DNA of 14,066 bases, taken from contig CALBGK010000062.1 of NCBI GenBank assembly GCA_937893115.1, positions 1 through 14,066 of the forward strand, written 5' to 3'. The notes beneath the pieces are model-generated. The model did no database searches. It was not told the origin of the DNA and worked only from the letters and a program-made list of their open reading frames with translations. Both the position numbers and the translations under genes were made by a program. The stretch is from an uncultured Erysipelotrichaceae bacterium. Its GTDB lineage: Bacteria; Bacillota_I; Bacilli_A; Erysipelotrichales; Erysipelotrichaceae. Of the stretch, positions 1-7,892 are shown one piece after another (within the stretch, counting starts at the first letter, position 1; every line of letters starts with the position of its first letter).

Positions 1-154
1 GATCATCAGTTAAGTCCTTAACTCGAATATCTTCGCTAATGCCATTTTCCTTTAATATCTTCTTAGCAGTTGGAAGACCAACACCATAGATATATGTTAG
101 AGATACTACAACGCGTTTATCGCGAGGAATATCTACTCCAGCTATACGAGCCAT
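1..154 (-). CDS. rpsM: 30S ribosomal protein S13, N-terminal part (runs off the window)
   Basis: S13 sits in the head of the small subunit and contacts the large subunit and the P-site tRNA. Only the first 51 codons are present; the gene continues beyond base 1. The protein begins [15 protein letters not shown], the family signature, followed by [16 protein letters not shown], the helix-two-turns-helix start typical of S13. The ATG at 152-154 is preceded by an AGGAGGG ribosome binding site about ten bases upstream. It follows rpmJ by 18 nt, the usual infA-rpmJ-rpsM order that opens the alpha block. Truncation here is only the window edge; the reading frame is open throughout. Confidence 0.96.
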   Translation of the reverse strand, partial: MARIAGVDIPRDKRVVVSLTYIYGVGLPTAKKILKENGISEDIRVKDLTDD

Positions 155-172
155 AATCTTTGTTCCCTCCTA

Positions 173-286
173 TTATCCTTGTCTTTGTTTGTGTTTAGGG
201 TTTTCACAAATAACCATAACGCGACCCTTGCGCTTAATAACGCGACATTTGTCACAAATTGGTTTAACAGATGGTCTAACTTTCAT
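173..286 (-). CDS. rpmJ: 50S ribosomal protein L36, zinc-binding (C+) form
   Basis: This is a 37-residue large-subunit protein that packs against 23S rRNA. It reads [19 protein letters not shown] and ends KHKQRQG, which matches L36 over its full length. Cys11, Cys14, Cys27 and His32 form the CX2C-X12-C-X4-H zinc site, so this is the zinc-requiring C+ paralogue rather than the cysteine-free C- form. The ATG at 284-286 lies a few bases after an AGGAGGG site, and the TAA is at 173-175. It is 17 nt after infA and 18 nt before rpsM. A C+ protein is usually a candidate for replacement under zinc limitation by a C- copy elsewhere; none is visible here. Confidence 0.97.
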   Translation of the reverse strand: MKVRPSVKPICDKCRVIKRKGRVMVICENPKHKQRQG

Positions 287-303
287 CTTTCCCTCCTACT
301 AGA

Positions 304-522
304 CTATTTATGTCTAAATGTTATACGCCCACGTGTTAAGTCATAAGGTGAAATCTCTACAGTCACTTTATCACCTGGTAAAATGCGGATGTAATGCATG
401 CGGATTTTACCAGAAACGTGAGCCAGTATTTCGTGACCGTTCTCGAGTTTCACTTTGAATTGTGCATTTGGTAAAGTATCAACTACCAAACCTTCGATTT
501 CAATGACATCTTGTTTTGCCAA
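304..522 (-). CDS. infA: Translation initiation factor IF-1
   Basis: IF-1 is a single S1/OB-fold protein that occupies the ribosomal A site during initiation and works with IF-2 and IF-3. The 72-residue length is the family norm, and the start [13 protein letters not shown] and the segment [18 protein letters not shown] (here [19 protein letters not shown]) are diagnostic. The start codon is TTG at 520-522, not ATG: the in-frame codon before it is CTG and before that is the map stop. A strong AAGGAGG lies 8 nt before the TTG and is encoded by the last codons of map. It sits 3 nt after map, so translation is probably coupled. The small KOW-domain gene found between map and infA in some Firmicutes is absent. 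Confidence 0.96.
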   Translation of the reverse strand: MAKQDVIEIEGLVVDTLPNAQFKVKLENGHEILAHVSGKIRMHYIRILPGDKVTVEISPYDLTRGRITFRHK

Positions 523-525
523 CAG

Positions 526-1278
526 TTAATCCTCCTTAGTAGTAATCTCATAACCGTCTTCTAATACAACAACTGTGTGTTCATAGTGCGCTGCCAAGCT
601 CTTATCTCTTGATACAACGCCCCAGCCATCAGATAAGGTTCGACAATGGGGTTTGCCCATAAATACCATTGGTTCTACGGCAATACACATACCTTTTCTC
701 AAAAGCTCTAAAGTATGAGCTTTACCAACATTAGGAACACTTGGATCCTCATGAACATGTTTGCCAATGCCATGTCCGGTATATTCGATAGGTGTTGAAT
801 AGCCATGTGCTTCGACATAAGTCTGAATCGCATGAGAAATATCACCAACTCGATTACCAGCTTTTACTTGTGCCAGGCCGATATATAGGGCTTCTTCAGT
901 TACCTTCATGAGGTCTAAAGTCTTTTCGTCTTTGACTTCACCAACGGTATAAGACCAGGCACTATCTCCATGATATCCCTTATAACAAGCTCCGACATCA
1001 ATAGATATGATATCACCATCTTTTAAGATTGTGTGATCAGGAATGCCATGTACCAGCATTTCATTAATTGATGTACAGATACTTGCCGGAAATCCTTGAT
1101 AGCCTTTGAAAGAAGGAGTAGCGCCGTTGCTGCGAATAACTTCTTCAGCGATTCTATCAAGTTCTAAAGTGGTGATGCCAGGTCTTACGACTTCTTTCAT
1201 CTTCTTATGAACTTTAGCGACGATTCTTCCTGCTTCTTTCATCAGCTCTATTTCTCTTGGAGATTTGATACTAATCAT
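526..1278 (-). CDS. map: Methionine aminopeptidase, type I
   Basis: It removes the initiator methionine from nascent proteins at the ribosome exit. The 250-residue length is that of a plain type Ia enzyme without an N-terminal extension. The five metal ligands are all seen: Asp94 (SIDVGA), Asp105 (GDSAW), His169 (TGHGIG), Glu202 (VEPM) and Glu233 (HYEHT). His77 in LVHGIP is the conserved substrate-side histidine. The ATG at 1276-1278 lies inside the end of adk, so the two genes overlap by 8 nt, and a GGGGG stretch upstream can serve as the ribosome binding site. The last codons (Lys-Glu-Asp) encode the AAGGAGG site of infA. Position between adk and infA is the standard spc-operon arrangement. 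Confidence 0.97.
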   Translation of the reverse strand: MISIKSPREIELMKEAGRIVAKVHKKMKEVVRPGITTLELDRIAEEVIRSNGATPSFKGYQGFPASICTSINEMLVHGIPDHTILKDGDIISIDVGACYKGYHGDSAWSYTVGEVKDEKTLDLMKVTEEALYIGLAQVKAGNRVGDISHAIQTYVEAHGYSTPIEYTGHGIGKHVHEDPSVPNVGKAHTLELLRKGMCIAVEPMVFMGKPHCRTLSDGWGVVSRDKSLAAHYEHTVVVLEDGYEITTKED

Positions 1279-1927
1279 TAATTGCCCCCAAAAGGCTTAA
1301 GATATTTTGATATACTTCATCTTTAGTCTTTGATGCGTCAATTTCTCTTACCAATCCCTGTTTGCGATAGTATTCAATCGTAGGCATAGTAACGTCATTA
1401 TATTCAGCTAGACGTACTTTTAGACTTTCTAAAGTATCATCTTTTCTCGCATATAATTCGCCACCACACTTATCACAGACACCTTCGACTTTTGAAGGAT
1501 GTTTATCGATGTGATAGATTTCACCACAATCCTTACAGATGCGTCTACCTGTAATTCTTGACTTGAGTTCTTCTTCATCAAGATTCAAATAGATGACCAA
1601 ATCGATGTGTTTACCGAGCTCTTTAAGGATATTATCAAAGTCTTCAGCCTGCATAGGATTACGAGGATAACCATCCATCAAGAATCCTTTTTGATGTATA
1701 TCATCTTTGCGCAAACGTTCAACGATGATATCGTGAATGATCTCATCAGGTACAAGCTGTCCTTTTTCGATATATGCCTGAGCTCTTTGGCCGACTTCAC
1801 TTCCTTCCTTGATACTTTGTCTTAAGATGTCGCCAGTAGAAATATGTACAAGCCCTTTATCTTGTTCTAAAAGGCCTGACATTGTGCCCTTACCGGTTCC
1901 CGGAGCACCAATTAGTAGAAGATTCAT
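1271..1927 (-). CDS. adk: Adenylate kinase, zinc-finger LID type
   Basis: It interconverts ATP + AMP and 2 ADP in the cytoplasm. The protein of 218 residues has the P-loop GAPGTGKGT (residues 7-15), the AMP-binding segment STGDILR (30-36), DGYPRN (85-90, in place of the common DGFPRT) and a long LID. The LID carries a complete Cys4 zinc site, Cys131, Cys134, Cys151 and Cys154, the form common in Gram-positives. A TTG lies directly before this ATG (1928-1930) and would add one residue; I prefer the ATG because AGGTG is 6 nt from it but only 3 nt from the TTG. It starts 9 nt after secY and its TAG stop lies within the first codons of map. Confidence 0.97.
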   Translation of the reverse strand: MNLLLIGAPGTGKGTMSGLLEQDKGLVHISTGDILRQSIKEGSEVGQRAQAYIEKGQLVPDEIIHDIIVERLRKDDIHQKGFLMDGYPRNPMQAEDFDNILKELGKHIDLVIYLNLDEEELKSRITGRRICKDCGEIYHIDKHPSKVEGVCDKCGGELYARKDDTLESLKVRLAEYNDVTMPTIEYYRKQGLVREIDASKTKDEVYQNILSLLGAIND

Positions 1928-1936
1928 CAATTACAC

Positions 1937-3214
1937 CTACTTTCCTACAAAACCGTGATATTGTTTCTGAGTTAATTGACCCTTTAAAGTCTTGATAGTT
2001 TCCATAGCTACACCTACGACGATGATGATACCTGTACCACCAACGGCAGCCTGAGAAGGCAAAGATGTAAGCATGGAAATGACATATGGTAAAATCGCAA
2101 TGAATGTAAGAAGGATTGCTCCTAATACGGTGATGCGATTCAAGACTTTCGAAACATATTCTTTTGTTTCTGAACCAGGACGTACACCTGGAATATATGA
2201 ATTCTGTTTAGCTAAATCTTCGGCGATCTTATTAGGGTCGACAGTTAAGTTAGTATAGAAGAAAGTAAACAGAATGATTAGGATAGCATAGATAACTAAG
2301 GCAATTGGACTTGTAGTCAAATTGAAGAAATCACTTAACCATGCATATGCTTCCTGATTGAACCATGAAGTAATGATTTGCGGAACCTGAATCAAAGTTG
2401 ACGCAAAAATTACTGGGATGACGCTGGCTGAATTTATCTTTAAAGGTAAATGGTTGAAATCACCCTTAGCACGATTTACAACCTGACTAGTCGTATATTG
2501 CATTGGAATTCTTCTTTCGGCAAGTTGCATCACAACTACTAAGATGATAATTGCGATAAACATGACGATATAAGCGATAAATTCTAATACACCAGCTGTA
2601 GTTACACCACTACCTAGTAATGTTTGATAAACAGTCTGGAATTGACTTGGCATACCGGCAACGATACCAGCGAAGATGATCATAGAAACACCATTACCGA
2701 TACCCTTACTAGTAATCTGATCACCAATCCATAATAAGAACATCGAACCAGCTGTAAAGATAATAGCGATATATAAGTAAGTCAATGGACCTGGATTATC
2801 AACTACTTCAAATTGATTTGATAGTAATTGAACGATGAAATATCCTTGAACTAGAGACATGACTACAGCCAAGTATCTAGTGATGCGGTCCATCTGTTGA
2901 CGTCCCTTCTTACCGCTTTTAGCCATTTCAGTCAAAGACGGAATGATATCCATAGCTAATAGCTGAATTACAATGCTAGAAGTAATATAAGGTCCAACTC
3001 CTAATGAGAAAATTGACATTTGCTCAATAGCGCCACCACCTAGCAGACTCATCATCCCTAAGATGGAGTTGCTAGATAGTGAAATAACTGTATCATTGAT
3101 ACCTACTGCTGGAATTGCACATCCCAAGCGATAGATTAATAACATGATCAAAGTAAAGCCAATCTTCTTTCTGATATCTCTATTTTTAAAGAAATCCACG
3201 AAAGTTTGGATCAT
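1937..3214 (-). CDS. secY: Preprotein translocase channel subunit SecY
   Basis: SecY is the pore of the SecYEG translocon in the cytoplasmic membrane and is about the usual length at 425 residues, with ten membrane segments expected. Recognisable blocks in order: an N-terminal cytosolic helix leading into the first segment (about 17-36), a plug-region stretch, IVIQLLAMDIIPSL (81-94), GIGNGVSMIIFAGI (171-184), AERRIPMQY (232-240), LPLKINSASVIPVIFA (256-271), the cytosolic loop with DPNKIAEDLAKQ and IPGVRPG (326-347), and VGGTGIIIVVGVAMET (391-406). It begins only 1 nt after the rplO stop; its ribosome binding site (AGAGGT) is encoded in the last codons of rplO. It is followed closely by adk. 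Nothing looks abnormal. Confidence 0.97.
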   Translation of the reverse strand: MIQTFVDFFKNRDIRKKIGFTLIMLLIYRLGCAIPAVGINDTVISLSSNSILGMMSLLGGGAIEQMSIFSLGVGPYITSSIVIQLLAMDIIPSLTEMAKSGKKGRQQMDRITRYLAVVMSLVQGYFIVQLLSNQFEVVDNPGPLTYLYIAIIFTAGSMFLLWIGDQITSKGIGNGVSMIIFAGIVAGMPSQFQTVYQTLLGSGVTTAGVLEFIAYIVMFIAIIILVVVMQLAERRIPMQYTTSQVVNRAKGDFNHLPLKINSASVIPVIFASTLIQVPQIITSWFNQEAYAWLSDFFNLTTSPIALVIYAILIILFTFFYTNLTVDPNKIAEDLAKQNSYIPGVRPGSETKEYVSKVLNRITVLGAILLTFIAILPYVISMLTSLPSQAAVGGTGIIIVVGVAMETIKTLKGQLTQKQYHGFVGK

Positions 3215-3215
3215 A

Positions 3216-3656
3216 TTAGAATACCTCTACTTTTCCGCCTGCTTTTTCTATTGCTGCCACTGCTGATTTAGAAACTTTGTGGCATTTAACTGTCAATTTC
3301 TTTTCTAAAGTTCCATTTCCTAAAACTTTAATTCCAGAATAAACTTTCTTTACAAGTCCTGTTTCAATTAATAATTCAGGAGTAACTTCTACACCATCTT
3401 CAAAGACATTTAAGTCTTCTACATTGATGATAGCATATTCTTTTCTTGTAAAGTTAGTGAAACCGCGCTTTGGAATGCGTTTGTATAAAGGTGTTTGTCC
3501 ACCTTCGAATCCAATTGCAACGCCTCCACCTGAACGTGCATTTTGACCCTTATGTCCCTTACCGGCAGTCTTACCGTTTCCAGAACCATGTCCACGTCCA
3601 ATTCTCTTACGTTCCTTACGAGCACCCTCGTTGTATTTCAATTCATGTAAATTCAC
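3216..3656 (-). CDS. rplO: 50S ribosomal protein L15
   Basis: L15 is a late-assembly large-subunit protein with a long basic N-terminal extension threading through 23S rRNA. The protein has 146 residues, the normal size. The N-terminus [20 protein letters not shown] and the Gly/Lys-rich stretch [17 protein letters not shown] (22-38) are family hallmarks, as is [18 protein letters not shown] (49-66). The start codon is GTG at 3654-3656, placed 8 nt after AGGAGG. That ribosome binding site is fused to the rpsE stop (TAGGAGG). rpmD, which normally separates rpsE from rplO, is absent: only 12 nt lie between them. rplO runs directly into secY. Confidence 0.97.
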   Translation of the reverse strand: MNLHELKYNEGARKERKRIGRGHGSGNGKTAGKGHKGQNARSGGGVAIGFEGGQTPLYKRIPKRGFTNFTRKEYAIINVEDLNVFEDGVEVTPELLIETGLVKKVYSGIKVLGNGTLEKKLTVKCHKVSKSAVAAIEKAGGKVEVF

Positions 3657-3668
3657 TTTTAGGTCCTC

Positions 3669-4193
3669 CTATCGAATTTCTTCAACTTTCTTCTCGCGAA
3701 GTTTAGCTACTGTATTTACAGTTTTTAATTCGCTTAAAGCTGTCATAGTTGCATGAACGGCATTGATAGGTGTACGGCTTCCAATACACTTAGAGATAAC
3801 GTCGTTAATACCAGCAAGTTCTAATACAGCACGAACTGGACCACCGGCAACAACTCCAGTACCTTCACTAGCTGGGCGAATCATAACTTCGCCAGCGCCA
3901 TAGATGCCAGTTACTGCATGCGGTATAGTCTTATAGCCATTTACTAGTGGAACACGAATGACATTCTTCTTAGCTGCTTCGATAGCCTTACGAATTGCAT
4001 CAGGTACTTCGTTAGCCTTGCCAAGTCCATAACCGACACGACCCTTTTTGTCTCCTACTACAACTAGAGCAGAGAAACGCATTCTACGTCCACCCTTAAC
4101 CGTCTTAGATACACGATTGATAACTACTACTCTTTCTTCGAACTCTTTTTGATTGCGATCGAATCTTCTATTTTTTCTATTAGTATTTTCCAT
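3669..4193 (-). CDS. rpsE: 30S ribosomal protein S5
   Basis: S5 helps maintain decoding fidelity and lies near the mRNA entry site. The 174-residue protein has the N-terminal double-stranded-RNA-binding-like domain (about 20-85), including the conserved loop [15 protein letters not shown] (26-40) known in other bacteria as the site of spectinomycin-resistance changes; it looks ordinary here. The C-terminal part carries [25 protein letters not shown] in conserved form (about 99-123). The ATG at 4191-4193 follows TAGGAGG, which is at once the rplR stop and the ribosome binding site. Its own TAG stop is likewise fused to the binding site of rplO. Both neighbours, rplR and rplO, are normal spc genes. 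Confidence 0.97.
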   Translation of the reverse strand: MENTNRKNRRFDRNQKEFEERVVVINRVSKTVKGGRRMRFSALVVVGDKKGRVGYGLGKANEVPDAIRKAIEAAKKNVIRVPLVNGYKTIPHAVTGIYGAGEVMIRPASEGTGVVAGGPVRAVLELAGINDVISKCIGSRTPINAVHATMTALSELKTVNTVAKLREKKVEEIR

Positions 4194-4202
4194 GGTTTCC
4201 TC

Positions 4203-4559
4203 CTAGAATTTAAGACCAGCTTCTCTAGCTGCGTCAGCGAGAGCCTTTACTCTTCCATGATAGATATAACCACCACGGTCAAATACAACGTTATCAATGT
4301 TTAAAGCTAAAGCGCGTTTAGCGACTTCAGTTCCAACCTGTTTAGCTGCTTCAATATTTCCACCGTTAGCCAATTTTAATTCTACTGATGAGCAAGAAGT
4401 TAAAGTCTTACCACAAGTATCATCGATAATTTGGCAATGGATATGAGCATTAGAGCGGAATACACATAAGCGTGGGCAAGTAGCAGTACCACTTACTTTA
4501 GTTCTGATACGTGCATGTCTTCTAAGACGTTCTTTATTCTTTGATCCTTTATTTAACAT
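4203..4559 (-). CDS. rplR: 50S ribosomal protein L18
   Basis: L18 binds 5S rRNA and, with L5, anchors it in the central protuberance. The 118-residue protein starts with a basic tail and [15 protein letters not shown], and keeps [19 protein letters not shown] (29-47), NIEAAKQVG and the C-terminal [22 protein letters not shown], all typical. Unusually it holds five cysteines between residues 28 and 56 (28, 32, 42, 49, 56) at positions where I expect residues such as Glu, Asn or Ala. The ATG at 4557-4559 is preceded by a GGAG site about ten bases away. It lies 21 nt after rplF and 9 nt before rpsE; its TAG stop forms part of TAGGAGG for rpsE. Confidence 0.96.
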   Translation of the reverse strand: MLNKGSKNKERLRRHARIRTKVSGTATCPRLCVFRSNAHIHCQIIDDTCGKTLTSCSSVELKLANGGNIEAAKQVGTEVAKRALALNIDNVVFDRGGYIYHGRVKALADAAREAGLKF

Positions 4560-4580
4560 GTCCTATATACTCCTTTCCCA

Positions 4581-5123
4581 CTACTTACCAGCCGTCTTAC
4601 CTTCTTTACGACGGATATGTTCACCCTTATAACGGATACCTTTGCCCTTATAAGGTTCTGGTTTACGATAAGCACGAATGTTTGCAGCTACTTCACCAAC
4701 ACGTTGTTTATCGATACCTGTTACAACGATTTGGTTAGCAGTTGGGCATTCAATCTTGATGCCTTCTTCGGCAACATATTCAACCTGGTGTGAATAACCA
4801 ACATTTAATGTTAATTTATTTCCACTTACAGCGGCACGGTAACCGATACCTTCGATTTCAAGTTCTTTCTTGTAACCTTCGCTTACACCTACGATCATAT
4901 TATAGATTAAAGCACGAGTAGTACCATGTAATTGCTTAGTGTGTTTTTCTTCATTTGCGCGTACGCAAGTCAGAACTCCATTATCGTTTTTGATTTCGAT
5001 AAGTGGAGAAAATTGACGTGTTAAAGTTCCTTTTGGACCCTTTACAGTCACCTCATTTCCAGCAGTGACACTAAATTCAACACCGCTGGGAATGGTAATC
5101 GTTTTATTCCCGATACGTGACAT
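4581..5123 (-). CDS. rplF: 50S ribosomal protein L6
   Basis: L6 lies near the sarcin-ricin loop and the GTPase-factor binding region. At 180 residues it is full length, with the duplicated L6 fold. The first repeat begins [19 protein letters not shown] and contains [14 protein letters not shown]; the second contains [20 protein letters not shown] and the highly conserved C-terminal [20 protein letters not shown]. The ATG at 5121-5123 is preceded by AAAGGAGA. It follows rpsH by 15 nt and precedes rplR by 21 nt, the standard spc order. Confidence 0.97.
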   Translation of the reverse strand: MSRIGNKTITIPSGVEFSVTAGNEVTVKGPKGTLTRQFSPLIEIKNDNGVLTCVRANEEKHTKQLHGTTRALIYNMIVGVSEGYKKELEIEGIGYRAAVSGNKLTLNVGYSHQVEYVAEEGIKIECPTANQIVVTGIDKQRVGEVAANIRAYRKPEPYKGKGIRYKGEHIRRKEGKTAGK

Positions 5124-5138
5124 TTTCTTCTCCTTTTA

Positions 5139-5543
5139 TTACCAAACGTAGGCGATAACTTCACCGCCAAAGCCATTCTTTCTAGCGTCGCGGTCTGTCA
5201 TTAAACCGTGAGATGTAGAAATGATAGCTGTTCCTAAACCATTTAATACTCTAGGGATGGCATCGCTTTTTGCATAAACGCGAAGACCTGGTTTAGAAAT
5301 TCTCTTTAGACCAGAGATAACTTTTTGATTATTGTTGCCATATTTTAATTCGATGACAATCATCTTATCTCTAGCTGCTTCACCTTCAACTTTATAAGAA
5401 GTAATATAGCCTTCTTCTTTAAGAATACGGGCAATTTCTAATTTCATTTTACTAGCTGGAACACTTACTGTTTCATGACCGGCACCGATAGCGTTGCGGA
5501 TTCTAGTAAGCATATCAGCAATTGGATCTGTCATATTCATCAT
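5139..5543 (-). CDS. rpsH: 30S ribosomal protein S8
   Basis: S8 binds helix 21 of 16S rRNA and organises the central domain; in E. coli it is also the repressor of the spc operon. The protein has the canonical start [14 protein letters not shown] and the C-terminal block [20 protein letters not shown] followed by GGEVIAYVW. Three in-frame ATGs lie at the start (5543, 5540 and 5534); AGGAGGT is 8 nt from the first, so I keep 5543, giving 134 residues. The binding site is fused to the rpsN stop (TAGGAGG). I did not find an obvious S8-binding mimic near rplE, so E. coli-type feedback is not supported here. Confidence 0.97.
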   Translation of the reverse strand: MMNMTDPIADMLTRIRNAIGAGHETVSVPASKMKLEIARILKEEGYITSYKVEGEAARDKMIVIELKYGNNNQKVISGLKRISKPGLRVYAKSDAIPRVLNGLGTAIISTSHGLMTDRDARKNGFGGEVIAYVW

Positions 5544-5556
5544 TGCTAATTACCTC

Positions 5557-5742
5557 CTACCAACTTGCCTTCTTAACTCCAGGAATTTGACCCTTATAAG
5601 CCAATTCACGGAAACAGATACGGCATAATTTGTACTTTTGAAGTACGGCATGTGGACGTCCACAACGTTCACATCTTGTATAGTTACGAGATGAGAATTT
5701 GTTAGGACGATGTGCTTTGATAATCATTGCTTTTTTTGCCAT
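5557..5742 (-). CDS. rpsN: 30S ribosomal protein S14, type Z (zinc-binding)
   Basis: S14 lies in the head of the small subunit. This is the short 61-residue zinc form (often called S14Z or RpsN1), not the long 89-101-residue cysteine-free form. Cys24, Cys27, Cys40 and Cys43 make a CX2C-X12-CX2C zinc site within [11 protein letters not shown] and [16 protein letters not shown]. The C-terminus GVKKASW is the usual family ending, and the final Trp is TGG, consistent with the standard code. The ATG at 5740-5742 follows an AGAGGAGA site. It is 14 nt after rplE and 13 nt before rpsH, the normal place in Gram-positives. Confidence 0.97.
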   Translation of the reverse strand: MAKKAMIIKAHRPNKFSSRNYTRCERCGRPHAVLQKYKLCRICFRELAYKGQIPGVKKASW

Positions 5743-5756
5743 TTTAATTCTCCTCT

Positions 5757-6296
5757 CTATTTCGCAAAAGGCATACCTAACTCTTTAAGTAGAGCTTTAG
5801 CCTCTTCATTATTCTTTGCAGTAGTTACGATAACGATATCCATACCGCGAACTTTGCTAACTTTATCATATTGAATTTCAGGGAAGATAATCTGTTCTTT
5901 AATACCTAAAGTATAGTTACCTCTTCCATCAAATGCAGTCTTAGATACACCGTGGAAGTCCCTTACACGAGGTAGAGAAATAGAAACAAGCTTGTCAAAG
6001 AAGTCATACATCTTTTCGCCTCTCAATGTAACTTTGCAACCAATAGCCATTCCTTCTCTCAATTTGAAGTTAGCGATTGATTTCTTAGCCTTAGTTACAA
6101 CTGGTTTTTGACCAGAGATAGCTGTCAATTCACTTACAGCTTCATCTAATGCCTTAGGATTAGAGATGGCTTCACCAATACCGAAGTTAATGACAATCTT
6201 TTCTAGCTTAGGGCATTCCATGACGCTAGAATAGTTAAATTCTTTCATCAAGTTTCCCTTGATCTCATTTAAGTATTTTTCTTGTAGGCGGTTCAT
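5757..6296 (-). CDS. rplE: 50S ribosomal protein L5
   Basis: L5 binds 5S rRNA and contacts the P-site tRNA and the small-subunit head at bridge B1b. The protein is 179 residues, full length. Family blocks: [21 protein letters not shown] near residue 30, [43 protein letters not shown], and the C-terminal [18 protein letters not shown] followed by [17 protein letters not shown]. The ATG at 6294-6296 shares one base with the rplX stop (TAATG), and its ribosome binding site, AAAGGGGG, is encoded by the last codons of rplX. The two genes are therefore likely to be translated as a coupled pair. Confidence 0.97.
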   Translation of the reverse strand: MNRLQEKYLNEIKGNLMKEFNYSSVMECPKLEKIVINFGIGEAISNPKALDEAVSELTAISGQKPVVTKAKKSIANFKLREGMAIGCKVTLRGEKMYDFFDKLVSISLPRVRDFHGVSKTAFDGRGNYTLGIKEQIIFPEIQYDKVSKVRGMDIVIVTTAKNNEEAKALLKELGMPFAK

Positions 6297-6616
6297 TATT
6301 TTTTACCCCCTTTAATTACTGTTCCAGATTTCTTATAGTAGCGTACCTTAACGCCCTTTTCTTCTTTATAACCAATTCTTGAAGCTTGTTTAGCTTTAGA
6401 ATCGTAAATCATTACATTGGAAACATGGATAGGCATTTCCTTTTCGATGATGCCACCATCTGGGTTCATCTGAGTAGGTTTTAAAGATTTCTTAGCGATG
6501 TTAACACCTTCAACAACTACCTTATCCTTGCTAGGCAACACTTGGATAACTTCACCAATTGTACCCTTATCGTGCCCTGTAATGACTTTGACTTTATCAC
6601 CTTTTTTAATTTTCAT
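6296..6616 (-). CDS. rplX: 50S ribosomal protein L24
   Basis: L24 is an assembly-initiator protein on domain I of 23S rRNA, near the exit tunnel. The 106-residue protein has an N-terminal KOW motif, [19 protein letters not shown], then [20 protein letters not shown], and [12 protein letters not shown], all standard. The ATG at 6614-6616 follows GAGG fused to the rplN stop (TAGGAGG). Its TAA stop overlaps the rplE ATG by one base and its C-terminal Lys-Gly-Gly codons supply the rplE ribosome binding site. Confidence 0.97.
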   Translation of the reverse strand: MKIKKGDKVKVITGHDKGTIGEVIQVLPSKDKVVVEGVNIAKKSLKPTQMNPDGGIIEKEMPIHVSNVMIYDSKAKQASRIGYKEEKGVKVRYYKKSGTVIKGGKK

Positions 6617-6627
6617 CAGTCATCCTC

Positions 6628-6996
6628 CTATAATACTTCAGGAGCTAAAGACACAATCTTCATGAAGTCTTTATCTCGAAGTTCTCTAGCCACAGGTCCG
6701 AAAATACGTGTTCCCTTTGGCGTATTGTCATCTTTAATGATAACAGCTGCATTGTCATCGAATTTGATGAATGAACCATTATCTCTAGAAATACCATATT
6801 TTGTACGTACGATGACAGCCTTAACTACATCGCCCTTTTTAACTGATCCACCAGGAGCAGCTTCTTTAACTGTACATACAATGATATCACCGATATTAGC
6901 AAACTTTCTTCTAGATCCGCCTAAGCAACGAATAACTAATAATTCTTTAGCACCGGTGTTATCAGCAACTTTTAATCGTGTTTCATTACTAATCAT
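6628..6996 (-). CDS. rplN: 50S ribosomal protein L14
   Basis: L14 sits at the subunit interface (bridges B5 and B8) and is the target of the silencing factor RsfS in other bacteria. The 122-residue protein is canonical: [20 protein letters not shown] near the start, then [32 protein letters not shown], and the invariant end [13 protein letters not shown] and [12 protein letters not shown]. It opens the spc block. The ATG at 6994-6996 is 10 nt after rpsQ and its ribosome binding site is fused to the rpsQ stop (TAGGAGGT). No separate spc promoter is evident in the short gap. Confidence 0.98.
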   Translation of the reverse strand: MISNETRLKVADNTGAKELLVIRCLGGSRRKFANIGDIIVCTVKEAAPGGSVKKGDVVKAVIVRTKYGISRDNGSFIKFDDNAAVIIKDDNTPKGTRIFGPVARELRDKDFMKIVSLAPEVL

Positions 6997-7006
6997 ATTT
7001 TACCTC

Positions 7007-7270
7007 CTAAAGAATAATTGCTTTTTCAACAATCTTAGTTAAGCGGAAATGCTTATCTTTGCTCAATGGACGAGTTTCCATAATTTCTACTGTATCGCCG
7101 ATTCTAGCTTCATTATTTTCATCATGAGCCTTGAAACGACGAGAGAACTTAACTCTCTTACCATATAGAGGATGAGATTTTCTAGTTGCGATTTCTACAA
7201 CAATAGTCTTATCCATTTTGTCAGATACTACTTTGCCGCGTAATACACGTCTTTTATTTGTTCTTTCCAT
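7007..7270 (-). CDS. rpsQ: 30S ribosomal protein S17
   Basis: S17 is a primary 16S rRNA binding protein with an OB fold. The protein has 87 residues, the normal length. It carries [19 protein letters not shown] (7-25), the [21 protein letters not shown] block (about 30-50) and [19 protein letters not shown], all hallmark segments. It starts 3 nt after the rpmC stop; the AAGGAGG ribosome binding site is encoded in the last codons of rpmC, so coupling is likely. Confidence 0.97.
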   Translation of the reverse strand: MERTNKRRVLRGKVVSDKMDKTIVVEIATRKSHPLYGKRVKFSRRFKAHDENNEARIGDTVEIMETRPLSKDKHFRLTKIVEKAIIL

Positions 7271-7273
7271 CGC

Positions 7274-7477
7274 TTATCCCTCCTTTACTTCCATTTCTCT
7301 TTCTTTTAAAACTGTTTTAATGCGGGCAATTGTTTTTCTAAGTTCACGAATGCGCATTGGATTTTCAACAGAACCTGTAGCCTTTTGAAAGCGAAGGTCG
7401 AATAGTTCAGCTTTGCATTCGTCAACAGCCTTAATCAATTCTTCGTTTGATTTATCTCTAATTTCCTTAACGTTCAT
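7274..7477 (-). CDS. rpmC: 50S ribosomal protein L29
   Basis: L29 is a small helical protein beside L23 at the tunnel exit, contributing to the docking site for nascent-chain factors. The 67-residue protein has the helical hairpin of the family: KEIRDKSNEELIKAVDECK, then ELFDLRFQKATGSVENPMR (near-invariant) and IRELRKTIARIKTVLKERE. It starts 2 nt after the rplP stop, with AAAGGTG in the end of rplP as the binding site. Its last codons, Lys-Glu-Gly, encode the ribosome binding site of rpsQ. Confidence 0.97.
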   Translation of the reverse strand: MNVKEIRDKSNEELIKAVDECKAELFDLRFQKATGSVENPMRIRELRKTIARIKTVLKEREMEVKEG

Positions 7478-7479
7478 TC

Positions 7480-7890
7480 CTATTCACCTTTCTTCACAAA
7501 TTTGCACTTAACAGGTAATTTATGTGATGCTAGACGGAAAGCTTCACGAGCTACTTCTTCAGAAACGCCGCCAATTTCAAACATTACACGGCCTTTTTGA
7601 ACAACGGCAACCCAACCTTCTGGAGCACCTTTACCAGAACCCATACGTACTTCTAATGGTTTCTTAGTGATAGCTAAATGAGGGAATATCTTAATCCATA
7701 CATTACCACCACGGTTCATATAACGAGTCATCGCAACACGGGCTGCTTCGATCTGACGGTTAGATACGTAAGCACCAGTCATAGCAACTAGTCCGTATTC
7801 ACCGAAAGTAACTTCTGTACCAGCCTTTGATTTGCCTTCATAACTCAAACGATGAGGACGACGATACTTAGTTCTATTAGGCATTAACAT
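7480..7890 (-). CDS. rplP: 50S ribosomal protein L16
   Basis: L16 helps form the A-site tRNA pocket of the large subunit. The 136-residue protein starts [15 protein letters not shown] and keeps [23 protein letters not shown] in the family form. Arg82 in VRMGSGKG corresponds to the arginine that is hydroxylated in E. coli L16. [19 protein letters not shown] and the C-terminal [12 protein letters not shown] are also standard. The first ATG (7890) is preceded by GGAGGT 8 nt upstream; this binding site is encoded by the final Gly-Gly-Asn codons of rpsC. Only 2 nt separate rpsC and rplP. Confidence 0.97.
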   Translation of the reverse strand: MLMPNRTKYRRPHRLSYEGKSKAGTEVTFGEYGLVAMTGAYVSNRQIEAARVAMTRYMNRGGNVWIKIFPHLAITKKPLEVRMGSGKGAPEGWVAVVQKGRVMFEIGGVSEEVAREAFRLASHKLPVKCKFVKKGE

Positions 7891-7892
7891 AA

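Noticed and set aside
6542..7042. A 166-residue open frame on the plus strand
   Set aside because: It is antisense to rplN and parts of rplX and rpsQ, has no ribosome binding site or recognisable domain, and fits the chance openness of the strand opposite conserved genes.
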